A stretch of 64,000 nt of DNA from Pseudoalteromonas piscicida (GCF_002744175.1 NZ_NKHF01000096.1:21962-85961), one strand, 5' to 3'. Positions 1-9,793 are shown, numbered from the stretch's first letter. The notes: a model not told the origin generated them from the letters alone. Numbers and translations are program-made.

Positions 1-1094
1 AAAAGCATGAACATGAAGTGATGTGCTTGAGTTTTCCTTTAGCGTGAGATCAGCAGGAGTATGCACCACTGGCGCTCGGTTTTGTGGTTTAGCTAAAACG
101 GAAAGGTTAAAGGTGTGTTGTGTATCACTGACAAATAGTTGATTGCTAGCTAACTGCACCGCGTCAAATACAATATTACCGTCACTTTGCACTACACCAA
201 TCCGTAATGTATTGGCATAGTTGCTATTCAATGTATTGGCAAACTCTTTAACCCAGCTAGTAACATTGCCTTTGGTTATCAATAACTTTTCTGTACGAGT
301 TCTTGACCATTAGCATCAAAGACGCGAAGCCAAACTGTATCCCCTGGATTTGCTTGTTGACCTGGTTTGACAAAAAAACCAGCAGCAGTCCAATTTACCG
401 GCTCGGTGGGTGTAGTATCTCTTACTATGGTGATATCACTACAGTTATAAAAGCCTTCGCCAACAACGTCATCACGCTGCCAACGGGTATACAAGATAGC
501 GTCTCCGCTAAATTTGCTTGGTATTGCTATCTGCATTTCGTAATAACGTTTACCATCAGGCGCAACAAAGAAGTCAAGATTGCCATGCTCTTGGATCAGC
601 TCCAAATCGCTCCATGCCAACGGCTTTGACTCGAAGTCGGCTTCGGGCTTGGTGAGATAAAACTGCCAAAAACTCGGGTTGTGTGGTGTGGTTGCTCGGA
701 ACCTCACTTTAATTTGGTTTTGAGAGTCCGGTGTTACTAGTGTTTTTTGCCAATCGCTCGAGGCAATATTCATCCCCGCCTTGTTTCTATCGCCACCCCC
801 ACAAAGTTGACCATCAGGGATAGCAGCTTGTACCGCTTGCTGATTAAAATAATCAGGCACATTCGCAGCAAATTCATGTTGTTGTACAAACTGAACATGA
901 CCGGAGTTCAAATACGCGGCTCGGCACGCTTTATTTGGGATGTTGCTGCCATCTTTGGGCCACCAAAAACCCCCTTGAGCTTCACAAATGGCTTGTCTAG
1001 CCTTTGGGCTATCCATATAACCATGAGCAAATGCATTCGATGCAGCCATGCCAAGTGCGATGGCAATACTGACTGGTAACATAGAGTTTTTCAT
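1..1094 (-). pseudogene. AA10 lytic polysaccharide monooxygenase (GbpA-like), frameshifted and cut by the window edge
   Basis: Secreted copper enzyme that oxidatively cleaves chitin. The first 271 codons are open: a signal peptide ends in NAFA, so the mature protein starts with His (HGYMDSP), the first histidine of the copper brace. The second is in TTPHNPSF. The AA10 domain covers roughly residues 24-220. A second domain (from about WTAAGFFVKPGQQANPGD) resembles GbpA domain 2. The frame closes at 279-281, just after an AAAA run (287-290). With one A added the frame continues as KKLLITKGNVTSWVKEF...LRIGVVQ and stays open to base 1, ending in what looks like a linker or Ig-like domain, so the full protein is longer. 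Either a real pseudogene or a homopolymer sequencing error. The start at 1094 has a weak AGAAGA ribosome site. Family call is firm; the broken state needs checking. Confidence 0.85.
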
Positions 1095-1702
1095 TTTCTT
1101 CTACTCATATTAGAGAAATGGCCGCAGCCACTTCGATTAAGATTAGAATGAGCGAATGTTGCCTACCGATACTTCCCACTAGAAAGTTAACCCTGTCCTG
1201 CGAACTTCAATGCTATAAACATCACCTCGCAATGCTAGCTTCACAGCACGCAAGCAAAAAACAACGCTGTCATTTTAGCAACCGATAGACTGTTGCACGT
1301 CCATGGCACACTCGCCTTCATCTTTGTGTAATAAAAAAGTATCCAGGTTAATTCAATTGTGAACAAAACTCTGAATTCGGGTAGTTTTACCCAAATGAAA
1401 AACAATAACAATAGATGAGATTATTAATTATATTCAATACTTTATAACTAATTAAAAAATATCTCTAGTTGCAATGATGGCGCTAATTATTTGATTACTA
1501 TAACTATTACAATAAACTAAATAATTGAAATACTTTATTCTCTAATAATTAACAACCAGAAAGACTAAGCCATTGTAAAGTTTGATCTACATAAAGCACT
1601 AAATTACATTCAGTAAAAATACTTTTATCTAATAACAAATAAAAAAATTACGACTTTTTAATTAACTTCAGCCTGTAGCTAAACATCGCTGTTTGACTAT
1701 AC
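1095..1702. other. AT-rich intergenic region between divergent genes
   Basis: About 600 bases between the LPMO start (reading left) and the DM13 gene (reading right). It must hold both promoters. I see no gene. The stretch from about 1380 to 1660 is very AT-rich with many short A/T runs. A short inverted repeat GGGTA/TACCC lies at 1378-1391. Nothing else could be supported. Confidence 0.5.
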
Positions 1703-1726
1703 TTGGGGTTTACTATTCGTTTGGAG

Positions 1727-2209
1727 ATGACTTTGCGAACACTTTTTACTCTACTATTGCTCATTGTGGTGTTTATCACAGGTTTTGTTGCCGGTGTGTA
1801 TACCTTACCGATATTGACGCAACCTCCAGCTGCCAGCCACGCAGAAATTCAGGCAGTTAGTAAAGCCGCAACTCATAGAGGCCAATTTGTAAAAGCACTT
1901 AAAGACTCTGATGCGCTGCACTATGCCAACGGTGAAATATATTTCTCAGACAAGCATATTGCGTTTGTGGGTGAAATAGCCCCCGGTCCAGATTATCGCC
2001 TTTACCTTGCCAAGACTTTTATTGAATCTGAAGCAGACTTTAAAGCGCAAAAGCACACGATGGTAGAAGTTGCAAGAATAAATCAGTTTTCACAGTTCGT
2101 ACTCCCAAGGTATCTGCAAACAGACTTAACAAAGTTCCACAGCGCTATTATTTGGTGTGAACATTTTGAACAGTTTATTTCGGCTGCACCGTTAAATTCC
2201 CCTAACTAA
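1727..2209 (+). CDS. DM13-domain membrane-anchored protein
   Basis: About 160 residues. An N-terminal hydrophobic segment (LFTLLLLIVVFITGFVAGVY) anchors the protein. The rest resembles a DM13 domain: a GQF...DSDALHYANGEIYF opening, then AFVGEIAPGPDYRLYLAK, then the IIWCEHF ending that carries the conserved cysteine. DM13 domains are proposed to take part in extracytoplasmic electron transfer or redox chemistry; the role here is unknown. The longer frame starts at a TTG (1703) without a ribosome site. ATG 1727 directly abuts GGAG, so a TTG at 1733 is also possible. The gene stands alone on the + strand and is probably not part of the peptide cluster. Confidence 0.7.
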   Translation: MTLRTLFTLLLLIVVFITGFVAGVYTLPILTQPPAASHAEIQAVSKAATHRGQFVKALKDSDALHYANGEIYFSDKHIAFVGEIAPGPDYRLYLAKTFIESEADFKAQKHTMVEVARINQFSQFVLPRYLQTDLTKFHSAIIWCEHFEQFISAAPLNSPN

Positions 2210-2634
2210 AGCAGTAACCTACTCTTTTTTATACTTATATCTAGCAATTTTTGTGGCAACTGAACTGCACTAAATCGTAATAAAGCCCACCCATAACAGT
2301 TCATATCGCACCGATTACATTACCCATACGGCTAAAATCACCACATTAAAAAGTTAACCGATGCTACTTAAATGTAAAAATAAACTTGATAAATTATTTC
2401 ATTTCGTCGCATATATGTTGTATTAATTTTAATACAACAGTATTATGACAGCCTACTTTATCGAGCGGTTCGTGTTCTTGGTCGGCCATTGTTAGCTCAC
2501 TTTTCAGATAAAATAAGCAATACAATTTGTTTACATAATAAAGCGATACAAACTATAAAAAAGGTATGATCCTAGATCTGTTACCCATCAATAAAGTAGA
2601 TGCTGGAAGTCGTTTTCAAAGAAGGAGTTAATAG
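2210..2634 (+). promoter_or_regulatory. Upstream region of the winged-helix regulator with promoter and inverted repeat
   Basis: Leader of the regulator gene. A sigma70-like promoter can be read as TTTACA (2530-2535), an 18-base spacer, then TATAAA (2554-2559). The ribosome site AGAAGGAG lies before ATG 2635. A perfect inverted repeat, GTTGTATTA (2417-2425) and TAATACAAC (2430-2438) with a four-base centre, is a good candidate operator, perhaps for the regulator itself. No terminator with a T-tract was seen after the DM13 gene. Confidence 0.5.
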
Positions 2635-3009
2635 ATGAATACGGTAGCCGCAAATTCGTCTGACAACGCGATGGAGTTAAATAAAGGATTCATTTTTTAT
2701 CATGGTGAGGATTATATTCTCTCTGAAAACCAAGAAGTAGTTAAACTTGAGCCTTTAGCATCCAAAGCTTTGCTTTATTTAATAGAACATTCAGAGCGCG
2801 CAGTATCAGTCGAAGAGTTGTTGGTCAAAGTTTGGGGAAGTAAATTTAAATCGATGAAAGTCGTAAACCGCTGTGTGTGTTTAGCACGAAAAGCGTTAGC
2901 TGATGACATGCGTAATCCTAAATTTATAAAAACAATCCCAAAACGTGGGTATAAATTTGTTGGACACTGCATGATTAAAAATCATTATTTAGAACTAACT
3001 GCCCATTAA
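2635..3009 (+). CDS. OmpR/ToxR-type winged-helix DNA-binding regulator (stand-alone)
   Basis: A 124-residue protein whose whole length is a trans_reg_C winged-helix domain: a beta N-part (LNKGFIFYHGEDYILSEN), then EPLASKALLYLIEHSERAVSVEELLVKVWG, the recognition helix region KVVNRCVCLARKALADD and the wing KFIKTIPKRGYKFVG. There is no receiver domain and no membrane segment, so it cannot be a classical response regulator or a CadC/ToxR sensor. It lies two genes from the NRPS operon and directly upstream of the MbtH gene, in the same direction. I infer it is the pathway regulator. The start at 2635 has a strong AGAAGGAG site. Confidence 0.85.
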   Translation: MNTVAANSSDNAMELNKGFIFYHGEDYILSENQEVVKLEPLASKALLYLIEHSERAVSVEELLVKVWGSKFKSMKVVNRCVCLARKALADDMRNPKFIKTIPKRGYKFVGHCMIKNHYLELTAH

Positions 3010-3219
3010 TACCAATTTTTCTTAATACTTGCTCAATTTTAAGGAGTAAACCTGACCCTAACTGCGTTAAAAATTGCTTATTTAGAACAACTAAGTAGCA
3101 AGATTTTTGCCTTGCCGATATGGTCGCTAGTCCCTTAGCGTGAGCAGGATGTGGTAGTGGTGTTATTAATAAGGTTTTCTTGCTTAAAAATAGAACACTT
3201 AATTAAGCAAATTGATATA
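3010..3219. repeat. MITE-like repeat, family A copy 1
   Basis: Non-coding element of about 210 bases that begins exactly after the regulator stop codon with TACCAATTT and ends in AAATTGATATA, an imperfect inverted terminus. It contains the internal block GCGTTAAAAATTGCTTATTTAGAACAA (3063-3089), also found in the copy at 63494. Related copies lie at 45614 and 63494 and a short remnant at 4566. It separates the regulator from the MbtH gene and could alter their co-transcription. Confidence 0.7.
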
Positions 3220-3243
3220 ACAAGCAATAGATAAGGAGACACG

Positions 3244-3444
3244 ATGCTAAACACAATAGAAACGTATACGGTACTCATTAATGCTGAAAAGCAATATTCA
3301 GTCTGGTCCGCAACCAAAGCGATACCGCAGGGGTGGAGCCAAATTGATATTCAAGGCAGCCTAGAAGAGTGTAACGCATATATTAACGAGCATTGGAAAG
3401 ACATGCGTCCAGAAAGCCTACGACAGGCAATGGCAAATAGTTAA
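3244..3444 (+). CDS. MbtH-like protein
   Basis: 66 residues with the MbtH signature: EKQYSVWSATKAIPQGW, then a glycine-containing linker and ECNAYINEHWKDMRPESL. MbtH-like proteins bind NRPS adenylation domains and are often needed for their folding or activity; they have no catalytic role of their own. Length is normal for the family. It is the only MbtH-like gene in the window and lies opposite the NRPS operon, behind the winged-helix regulator, which ties this + strand pair to the cluster. The ribosome site AAGGAG lies at 3232-3237. A stem-loop terminator follows. Confidence 0.93.
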   Translation: MLNTIETYTVLINAEKQYSVWSATKAIPQGWSQIDIQGSLEECNAYINEHWKDMRPESLRQAMANS

Positions 3445-3525
3445 TAGCAAACCACTCAAAAGTATAAGTTACCATTAATAATAACCAACTTAACCATATA
3501 ACCCCATGTTGGCAGGTTAACTACT

Positions 3526-3569
3526 AAAGCAAAAAGCAGAATATCAACATTTTGCTTTTTGCTTTTTAT
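3526..3569. terminator. Rho-independent terminator after the MbtH gene
   Basis: Perfect 13-bp stem AAAGCAAAAAGCA (3526-3538) and TGCTTTTTGCTTT (3553-3565) with a 14-base loop, followed by TTTATT. It lies between the convergent MbtH and CPBP genes and may also work on the - strand, less well. Confidence 0.75.
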
Positions 3570-3579
3570 TATTTCGCTC

Positions 3580-4518
3580 CTAGAATTGCATATTTACTTG
3601 CAACAATGGCACACTGCCACCATGTTCTAGCTCAGCTATTCCAGCAATAACATTTATCCAATAATGAACAGCAACGGATTGTTCTAGGTCATAGTTATTA
3701 CGTTGATGTAGCCAGCCCAAATATCCACCGATCGCCGTCGCAGCACCAAAACTTGCTTGGTTACCACTGCCGCTGTGCAAAGCGCCAAATAAAAGGGATG
3801 ACACAACTAGGCCTGAGCGTTGTCCTAGTTGATGGTTTAGTTCGGTGTTGAGATAACCACGGAAAAACGCTTCTTCACCCACTGCGGTAAACATGTTTCC
3901 AGCGAGATTTGCACTGTGTGCCTCAAACAAACTAACACTATCGTCTCTTTCTATGGCATAGACGTTATCGCGTGAAGAAACATAAGCCGCAACCAATAAC
4001 AGTGGAATATAGGTACTTGGTTTGGATAGATTTTCCCACTTGAATGGGGCTTTCCATAGCTGTGATACTGGCGTGGTTGACATAGTGACGCCATGGTCAA
4101 ATTGACGGTATTTGGCTCTACTTTGGTACGCATCGTAAGATGACATAAACATGCTATTTAATGCCACATTTGCGGCAAAATCAGTTTTTAGCGTGGTGGC
4201 ATTTAAATACTCAATTTCTAATACATCGTTATCTCGATCATCATCATCAATGTAATCATCTTGATCAGAGTAGTGGCCATATCCCGCAAAACCGACCAAA
4301 GTCGACGTGGCATACCAAGCGGTCTTTTCATACTGCCCATCCAAGCCTTGGATCACTCCCGGAAGCACAAACCCTGATAGCGCCCCTAAATTAGGACTAT
4401 CACTTAATATGCTCGGCTTAAAATCAAAATCATAGGGGTTGTCGTCAGAGACTTCAGCATTTGCTGTATAAGAAAATAGCCATAACGCGATGACCCCACC
4501 AATGGTTGAAAACTTCAT
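3580..4518 (-). CDS. CPBP-family intramembrane glutamic protease, with signal sequence
   Basis: 312 residues. The signal-like start is MKFSTIGGVIALWLFSYTAN; the middle is divergent. The C-terminal half carries CPBP (Abi/CAAX-protease-like) motifs: GEEAFFRGYL (motif 1, EExxxR), then FGALHSG (motif 2, FxxxH) and HYWINV (motif 3). Such proteins cleave within or near membranes, and some give bacteriocin or peptide self-immunity in other bacteria. It is next to the peptide operon in the same direction but 146 bases beyond the hydroxylase gene, so membership is uncertain. The acidic stretch DDYIDDDDRDND near residue 90 is unusual. Immunity is a guess from context. Confidence 0.75.
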   Translation of the reverse strand: MKFSTIGGVIALWLFSYTANAEVSDDNPYDFDFKPSILSDSPNLGALSGFVLPGVIQGLDGQYEKTAWYATSTLVGFAGYGHYSDQDDYIDDDDRDNDVLEIEYLNATTLKTDFAANVALNSMFMSSYDAYQSRAKYRQFDHGVTMSTTPVSQLWKAPFKWENLSKPSTYIPLLLVAAYVSSRDNVYAIERDDSVSLFEAHSANLAGNMFTAVGEEAFFRGYLNTELNHQLGQRSGLVVSSLLFGALHSGSGNQASFGAATAIGGYLGWLHQRNNYDLEQSVAVHYWINVIAGIAELEHGGSVPLLQVNMQF

Positions 4519-4565
4519 ACTCTTACTCCTTTAAAATTAACCATTTGCGTCACTTAATTGGTGAT

Positions 4566-4600
4566 AATATCAATCCGATTAATTAAGCGAATTGGTATAA
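4566..4600. repeat. Short remnant of repeat family A (possible terminator-like hairpin)
   Basis: An imperfect palindrome reading TATCAATC...GAATTGGTATA, matching the two termini of the family A MITE brought together. It lies between the last gene of the NRPS operon and the CPBP gene and could fold in RNA. Confidence 0.5.
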
Positions 4601-4664
4601 AACCACGTAAGTGACGCTGCTACCAATGCTACTTTTAGGTAGATTGGCAGTACCTCTTGACTAC

Positions 4665-5534
4665 CTAAGAGACATAATTGAGGTAGCCTTTGTACAATCG
4701 GAAAAACACCCGCTCAGGTAACAGCTTCATCAACCTTAATAAACATAAAAAGTTGTAATAAAAGTTGGTCACTGGTATGCCCTCGTATAGCGCTTTAACA
4801 CCACGCCACGCGCTATGTTGATTATGAAAATCAATATTAAAAGACACGCAGGTATCCATAGAGCGAACATGATGCAAAGTACCGCTTGGCATAAACAAAA
4901 TATCACCGGCTTCCACGTCGACGACTACCGCTTTGTCCTTATCGTACTGAGCATATTGCTGTAGATCAGGTTGCTCGGGGTCAAGTTTGAACCAACGCCA
5001 GCCATATCTGCCACAATGACGACTATCTTCATATGGCAGTAGCGTAAAGCGTTTAGTCCCCTTTATTTGGAAGAACAAATTGTGCGTCAGTAAGCAGTCA
5101 AAATGTAGCGGTGTGACACTTTGCGAGGGGCCAAGAAAAAACTGGCAATATTTCCACCAATTACTATAAGCAATTGGCATAAAATTACTAGGAAAATCAT
5201 TTATTTCCTGTTTCAATTCCGGTAAGGCATGAAATATTGGAATATCGTGACAATAAGCTGGGAATTCCCCTTCACCTCGCTCATAAGCATCTAATTGGTC
5301 GCAATAATCTCCAAGCGGCATTGCCTCTTTAATAATATTGCCTTTTTCAAACCGCTTTACTGGTACTTGCTGATCTGGAAAATGCTGCTTGAAATAGCGG
5401 GTTCCCCACCCTTGGGTTGCTTGCCAATGTTTGATGGCTCCCTTAATCAGTACAGGGCGGCCTGGTTTTAAATAATTGCGCTTAAACTCAGAAGCTGTCA
5501 GCGAATCTACAATGTCAACTTTATACTTATCCAT
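4665..5534 (-). CDS. JmjC/FIH-like cupin hydroxylase (Fe(II)/2-oxoglutarate type)
   Basis: 289 residues with a cupin_8/JmjC-like fold. The metal triad reads as HxD in PLHFDCLLTHN and the distal His in MPSGTLHHVRS, set between LFFQIKGTKRFTLLP and VVVDVEAGDILFMPSG. These enzymes usually hydroxylate a beta-carbon of a peptide or protein residue using iron and 2-oxoglutarate. It is the last gene of the NRPS operon, 12 bases after the RND gene. I infer it tailors the peptide (for example beta-hydroxylation of Dab or a hydrophobic residue), either free, carrier-bound or released. No signal peptide is visible, so it acts in the cytoplasm. Confidence 0.82.
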   Translation of the reverse strand: MDKYKVDIVDSLTASEFKRNYLKPGRPVLIKGAIKHWQATQGWGTRYFKQHFPDQQVPVKRFEKGNIIKEAMPLGDYCDQLDAYERGEGEFPAYCHDIPIFHALPELKQEINDFPSNFMPIAYSNWWKYCQFFLGPSQSVTPLHFDCLLTHNLFFQIKGTKRFTLLPYEDSRHCGRYGWRWFKLDPEQPDLQQYAQYDKDKAVVVDVEAGDILFMPSGTLHHVRSMDTCVSFNIDFHNQHSAWRGVKALYEGIPVTNFYYNFLCLLRLMKLLPERVFFRLYKGYLNYVS

Positions 5535-5546
5535 GAATTTTCCTTA

Positions 5547-8500
5547 TTAACCCAAGTCAAAATTTGCAGCAGCGATAGTCGATTTATTGTGTTTTACTGC
5601 CGCGCTTTTTAGTAGTACAGGCAACATAAATAATGTTGCAAAAGAACTGGCTATCACCCCAAATGCTAAAGACACCGCCATTGGGATCACCATGTGTGCT
5701 TGTAAATCTGTCTCAAACATTAACGGCAATAGGCCGATAAATGTCGTCAACGACGTTAAGGTAATGGCCATAAAACGCTGACTAGCCACTTGCACAATGC
5801 GACTACCCGGTTTTGAATGGGCCACCAACAAAATCAAGGCGTCATTGACCGCAACACCAAGTGCTGCAATCACGCCAAATAGCGACATCACGCTCATACC
5901 TAGTCCCATTATCCAATGCCCAAATACGGCACCAACGAAGCAAAATGGCAGGACACTCAAAATCAATAGGGGTTTTTTATAGGAGCGCAGTGGAATGGCC
6001 AATAATGCGTAAATACCAAAAAGCGATAATAGGAATAGCACCGCTTGACGAGACATTCTGCCTTGTTGCTCTTTGAGCTCACCGTTTAGGTTAAATGTCA
6101 GTCCCGGAAACTCAGCTGATAGCTCAGCGAGAATGCTCTGCTCTAACAAATCAGAGATATCATCTGGATCCGCTAGCAGCGGGTCCACTGAGGCCATTAA
6201 GACAACATTTTGCCTGCCGTTATCGGAGCGAATTTCAGTGGGCGCCTGGATCAACTGATAGTTGGCTACGTCCGTAAACAACAATTCAGTCCCATCATCT
6301 AGGTGAATGTATATGTTATCGAGCTGGTGTAGTTGAGCACGATAGTCTTGCGGATACTTGAGCATCACCTTAACTTCAAAGCTATCTCTTAGTACTCGCT
6401 GTACCTCAATACCATAAATTGCAGTGGTAACCTGAGACATCAACATCTCTGGTGTGAGACCTAGGTTCTGTCCCATTTCATTTAATGCTAACCGAACCTC
6501 TATATCCATGTTGCTTTGACTGTTTGTCACATCATAAACCGCAGACAAGGCGTTTAGCTTATGCTCTAGTTGCTTAGCGGCAGCATCGACTTGCAAAGGG
6601 GCTTCCCCCACTACATTGATCTGAATATCTCGCGATTCAGGGTCGCCATCTAGTGTTTCTTGGATCCGGTACTCTTTTAACCCTGGCATATTGGGAAGCG
6701 CTTGCCTCCAAAGCTTTGCCAATGCAAAAGTGTCTAATTTTCTCGCCTCATCATCTACCAACTTAACGTATAACTCCGCATTTTGCGGACCATCAAGGAT
6801 CACCGCAGTGTGGGCCACCATACCTTGGCCATATTGTGAAGCCAGCGACTTATCAACATCTAACACGGTTTGTTCAAAAGCTCGTATCGCCTCTACCGTC
6901 ATGGCTTCGGAGGCTGTACTTTCCATCCGAAGTTGAATTGAAGGGAAATCATGAGGAACTCGGGCATCTCCAATCCACTTTACATGACCACCTGAGAGCA
7001 TACCCATTGCAACCATAAATAACGCCAAAAACGCACTGACCACAGGCCAACGTTTTGGTAGCAAAGCTCGCAAAACCGGTTCGTATACGCCACGAATAAA
7101 CGATTGCATACCAACCGCAATGGTGTGGCGTAATTTATCGATCACAGGAGTCACCCGCTTTTTTGGACCTATCGCAGCAAGGTGAGCCGGTAAGATCAAT
7201 TTAGATTCGATGATTGAAAACAACATAGCGAACACCACAACGAACCCAATACTGCGAAACAACTCTCTTGATTCTCCTTCTACAAACAGCAGCGGTAAAA
7301 ATGCAGTAACGGTGGTGAGTACGCCAAATACCGTCGCGACCGACACTTTTTCAACTCCTTTTATTACGCTGGCGTGTTGATAGCCTGCGCTCTCACATTC
7401 GTGATAGACACTTTCAGACACCACGATGGCGTCGTCTACTACGATCCCCAACACCAAAATAAAGCCAAACATGCTCATTAAATTAAGCGTTACCGATACA
7501 CTTTCCATGGGCAGCAGCATCATAGTGCCAAGATAGCTAATGGGGATCCCAGCCATTACCCACATGGCAATACGAGGACGTAAAAATAAACTCAAGACCA
7601 CAAAAACTAACAAGGCACCGGCAAGCAGGTTTTCCATCATCATGTCCAAGCGACCTTCAACATAGTAATTAAAGTCGAGCCAAGCGGTCGCCGTTAAGCC
7701 AGCTTCTAATGACGCTGAATGCGTAGCTAGATAGCGTTTAACCGCCTCTGATACGACCGCGATATCTTGCTCTGGGGCGGCACTGATTTGGAAAATACGA
7801 GCCGGTTTACCATCAAAGCTTGCAAAAAAAGCCCCATCCGCCAAGGTGTCGTTTACAGTGGCAACTTCTCCAAGCAGCACCGTGGCACCGCTGGGTAAAG
7901 TAAGTACTGGGATCGTCGCAAATTCACCTGAGCGGTATGCCTGATTCTCCATTCGCACTGTGATTTCACCCTGTTCATTGCGGATAAAACCACCCGTTTG
8001 ATTTATTGAATAAGCATTGATCCGTTCGCTCAATTGCGTCATGGTTAGGCCGTAACGCCTTAGTGCATCAGGGTCTACTTCAATACTGACCTCAAAATCG
8101 CGACCACTGTCATGATCAACATATTGCACCTCAGGTAACAGCAAGAGTTCCCGTTGTAGCTTGGCTGCCGCCATTTTGAGATTTTTTTGATCTGCACTGC
8201 CGTACAAGGCTAAAAACATAACAGTATGGCGCGGCGGTATATATTCAATCACAGGACGTTCAATGCCGCTGGGGAGTGTTGATAACGCGTCAATTTCACG
8301 CTTCACACGGGCTAACAATTGTTGCGCATCACTATCGTCACTCAAGGTCAAACGAACTCGGGCCAACTCTTTGTTGCTGAGCCCCACCATTCGGCGTACC
8401 TCAGGTAACCCTTGCAGTGCATTCTCTATTTTTTCGGTCACCCCAATTTTTACTTCAGCTGCCGATGCTCCTGGATACTCAACGATGATCTCAATTTGCT

Positions 8501-8633
8501 GATTGGGCTCAAGTGGCAATAACTGCTTATTAATAGACAAAAACGATAACGCGCCGCCAATCAATAAAAACAACATCAGTAAATTGACGGCGATAGGGTT
8601 TTTAATAAACCAAGCAATCACGTTGCGAAGCAT
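5547..8633 (-). CDS. RND efflux pump inner-membrane transporter (AcrB/MexF-like)
   Basis: 1028 residues from MLRNVIAWFIKNPIAVNLLMLF, a typical RND first helix. The proton-relay pair is in GIVVDDAIVVSE, and the duplicated second half shows FGVIAALGVAVNDALILLV. Two large periplasmic loops are present and the length fits the family. The start is fixed by an ATGA overlap with the adaptor gene; an upstream in-frame ATG adds 13 unlikely residues. It works with the adaptor encoded just before it and an outer-membrane channel not found in this window. Its place inside the NRPS operon suggests export of the product or self-protection. Confidence 0.93.
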   Translation of the reverse strand: MLRNVIAWFIKNPIAVNLLMLFLLIGGALSFLSINKQLLPLEPNQQIEIIVEYPGASAAEVKIGVTEKIENALQGLPEVRRMVGLSNKELARVRLTLSDDSDAQQLLARVKREIDALSTLPSGIERPVIEYIPPRHTVMFLALYGSADQKNLKMAAAKLQRELLLLPEVQYVDHDSGRDFEVSIEVDPDALRRYGLTMTQLSERINAYSINQTGGFIRNEQGEITVRMENQAYRSGEFATIPVLTLPSGATVLLGEVATVNDTLADGAFFASFDGKPARIFQISAAPEQDIAVVSEAVKRYLATHSASLEAGLTATAWLDFNYYVEGRLDMMMENLLAGALLVFVVLSLFLRPRIAMWVMAGIPISYLGTMMLLPMESVSVTLNLMSMFGFILVLGIVVDDAIVVSESVYHECESAGYQHASVIKGVEKVSVATVFGVLTTVTAFLPLLFVEGESRELFRSIGFVVVFAMLFSIIESKLILPAHLAAIGPKKRVTPVIDKLRHTIAVGMQSFIRGVYEPVLRALLPKRWPVVSAFLALFMVAMGMLSGGHVKWIGDARVPHDFPSIQLRMESTASEAMTVEAIRAFEQTVLDVDKSLASQYGQGMVAHTAVILDGPQNAELYVKLVDDEARKLDTFALAKLWRQALPNMPGLKEYRIQETLDGDPESRDIQINVVGEAPLQVDAAAKQLEHKLNALSAVYDVTNSQSNMDIEVRLALNEMGQNLGLTPEMLMSQVTTAIYGIEVQRVLRDSFEVKVMLKYPQDYRAQLHQLDNIYIHLDDGTELLFTDVANYQLIQAPTEIRSDNGRQNVVLMASVDPLLADPDDISDLLEQSILAELSAEFPGLTFNLNGELKEQQGRMSRQAVLFLLSLFGIYALLAIPLRSYKKPLLILSVLPFCFVGAVFGHWIMGLGMSVMSLFGVIAALGVAVNDALILLVAHSKPGSRIVQVASQRFMAITLTSLTTFIGLLPLMFETDLQAHMVIPMAVSLAFGVIASSFATLFMLPVLLKSAAVKHNKSTIAAANFDLG

Positions 8634-9793
8634 CACTGCATCTCCTTGTTCGGTGTAGCCGTCTGCACCCACTGATCACCTGATGAGGTTTGTCTGACTT
8701 CAACTTGCATCCCAACAACTGGGTTTTGCAATGGAGTCACTATCAAGCGATCACCCGCTTCCAACCCAGCCGAAATTAATGCCTGATCTTCATAGAAGTT
8801 TTTAACGGTTAATTGCCTTTGATGTAAACGGCCTTCGCCATCTACAACCCACGCACTGCCTTGACGTAAAAATCGAGCTGGGATCGCTGTGTGACGGACG
8901 CTCTGCTCAAGCTCTATCTTTGCTATTACATAATCACCAAATCGCAGCGCATCTAGGTCTGAATGTAAGGCTAACGGATCCATAACACGTACCACCACGT
9001 GATTTACCGCATGTTCGCCCGTGGTGTTTTCAATACGTACAATTTCGCCATAGCGTTTTTTACTCAGCGATGAAGTAAGTTCAACTCGCTTTCCAATGAG
9101 CGATGGTGCACGCTTTAGCTGAGCAACGCTTAGCGGTAGTCGGATCTGTGCGATATCTGTGCTCATTAACTGCCCTAACACGTCTCCTTGTTCGACATAT
9201 TGACCCAGCCCCACCGAGCGCGTGGCAACAACGGCATTAAATGGTGCTCTAATCACCGTTTTGTTTAAGTCTCTTTGGGCAATCAGCAAGTCTGCCTTAG
9301 CAGCTTCAATGTTTGCCAGCTCTCTGGCTAGTTGCGGCTTATAAAGCGCTAGATCGGAAGGTGTTTGACCTGTGACACCTCGCCACTCTTGCTCTGCGAC
9401 CTTGGCTTGCGCTTCGATCAAAGTGTACTCAGCTTGAGTGCGGCTCAGTTCAGCTTTTGCTTTTAACAGTGCGGCATGATAACTGTGCTGTTCAATACTG
9501 AGCAACGCGCCTTGATTGCTGACCAAGTCGCCGTCGTTAAACTCGGCAGCCACTTCTTCGATCCGACCACTCACCTCCGCCGCCAGCTGAGTGTGATACA
9601 AAGGTTCAACTCGACCTCGAGTCGTTAGGGTGATCGGTGCTTCCACTTCTTGCACTGTGATGGCACTTACGACGGGCAGCTGTTGCTGTGGTTCAACGAC
9701 ATCCGGCTCATCTTGGGCGCTTAGTCCAACGAAAGCGACCACACCAAAAACCAAAATTGCACCTGACAAGGCAACCGTTTTCAGCTTATTCAT
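8633..9793 (-). CDS. RND efflux periplasmic adaptor (membrane fusion protein)
   Basis: 386 residues from MNKLKTVALSGAILVFGVVAFVG, a membrane anchor or signal segment. A lipoyl/barrel half follows (RVEPLYHTQLAAEVSGRIEEV), then an alpha-hairpin (about residues 90-165), the second lipoyl half (TVIRAPFNAVVATRSVGLGQYVEQGDVL) and the beta-barrel. The frame is open further upstream but that part lies inside the preceding kinase gene. The start at 9793 overlaps its stop by eight bases, and the stop overlaps the RND start (ATGA). Translational coupling of adaptor and pump is likely. Confidence 0.92.
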   Translation of the reverse strand: MNKLKTVALSGAILVFGVVAFVGLSAQDEPDVVEPQQQLPVVSAITVQEVEAPITLTTRGRVEPLYHTQLAAEVSGRIEEVAAEFNDGDLVSNQGALLSIEQHSYHAALLKAKAELSRTQAEYTLIEAQAKVAEQEWRGVTGQTPSDLALYKPQLARELANIEAAKADLLIAQRDLNKTVIRAPFNAVVATRSVGLGQYVEQGDVLGQLMSTDIAQIRLPLSVAQLKRAPSLIGKRVELTSSLSKKRYGEIVRIENTTGEHAVNHVVVRVMDPLALHSDLDALRFGDYVIAKIELEQSVRHTAIPARFLRQGSAWVVDGEGRLHQRQLTVKNFYEDQALISAGLEAGDRLIVTPLQNPVVGMQVEVRQTSSGDQWVQTATPNKEMQ

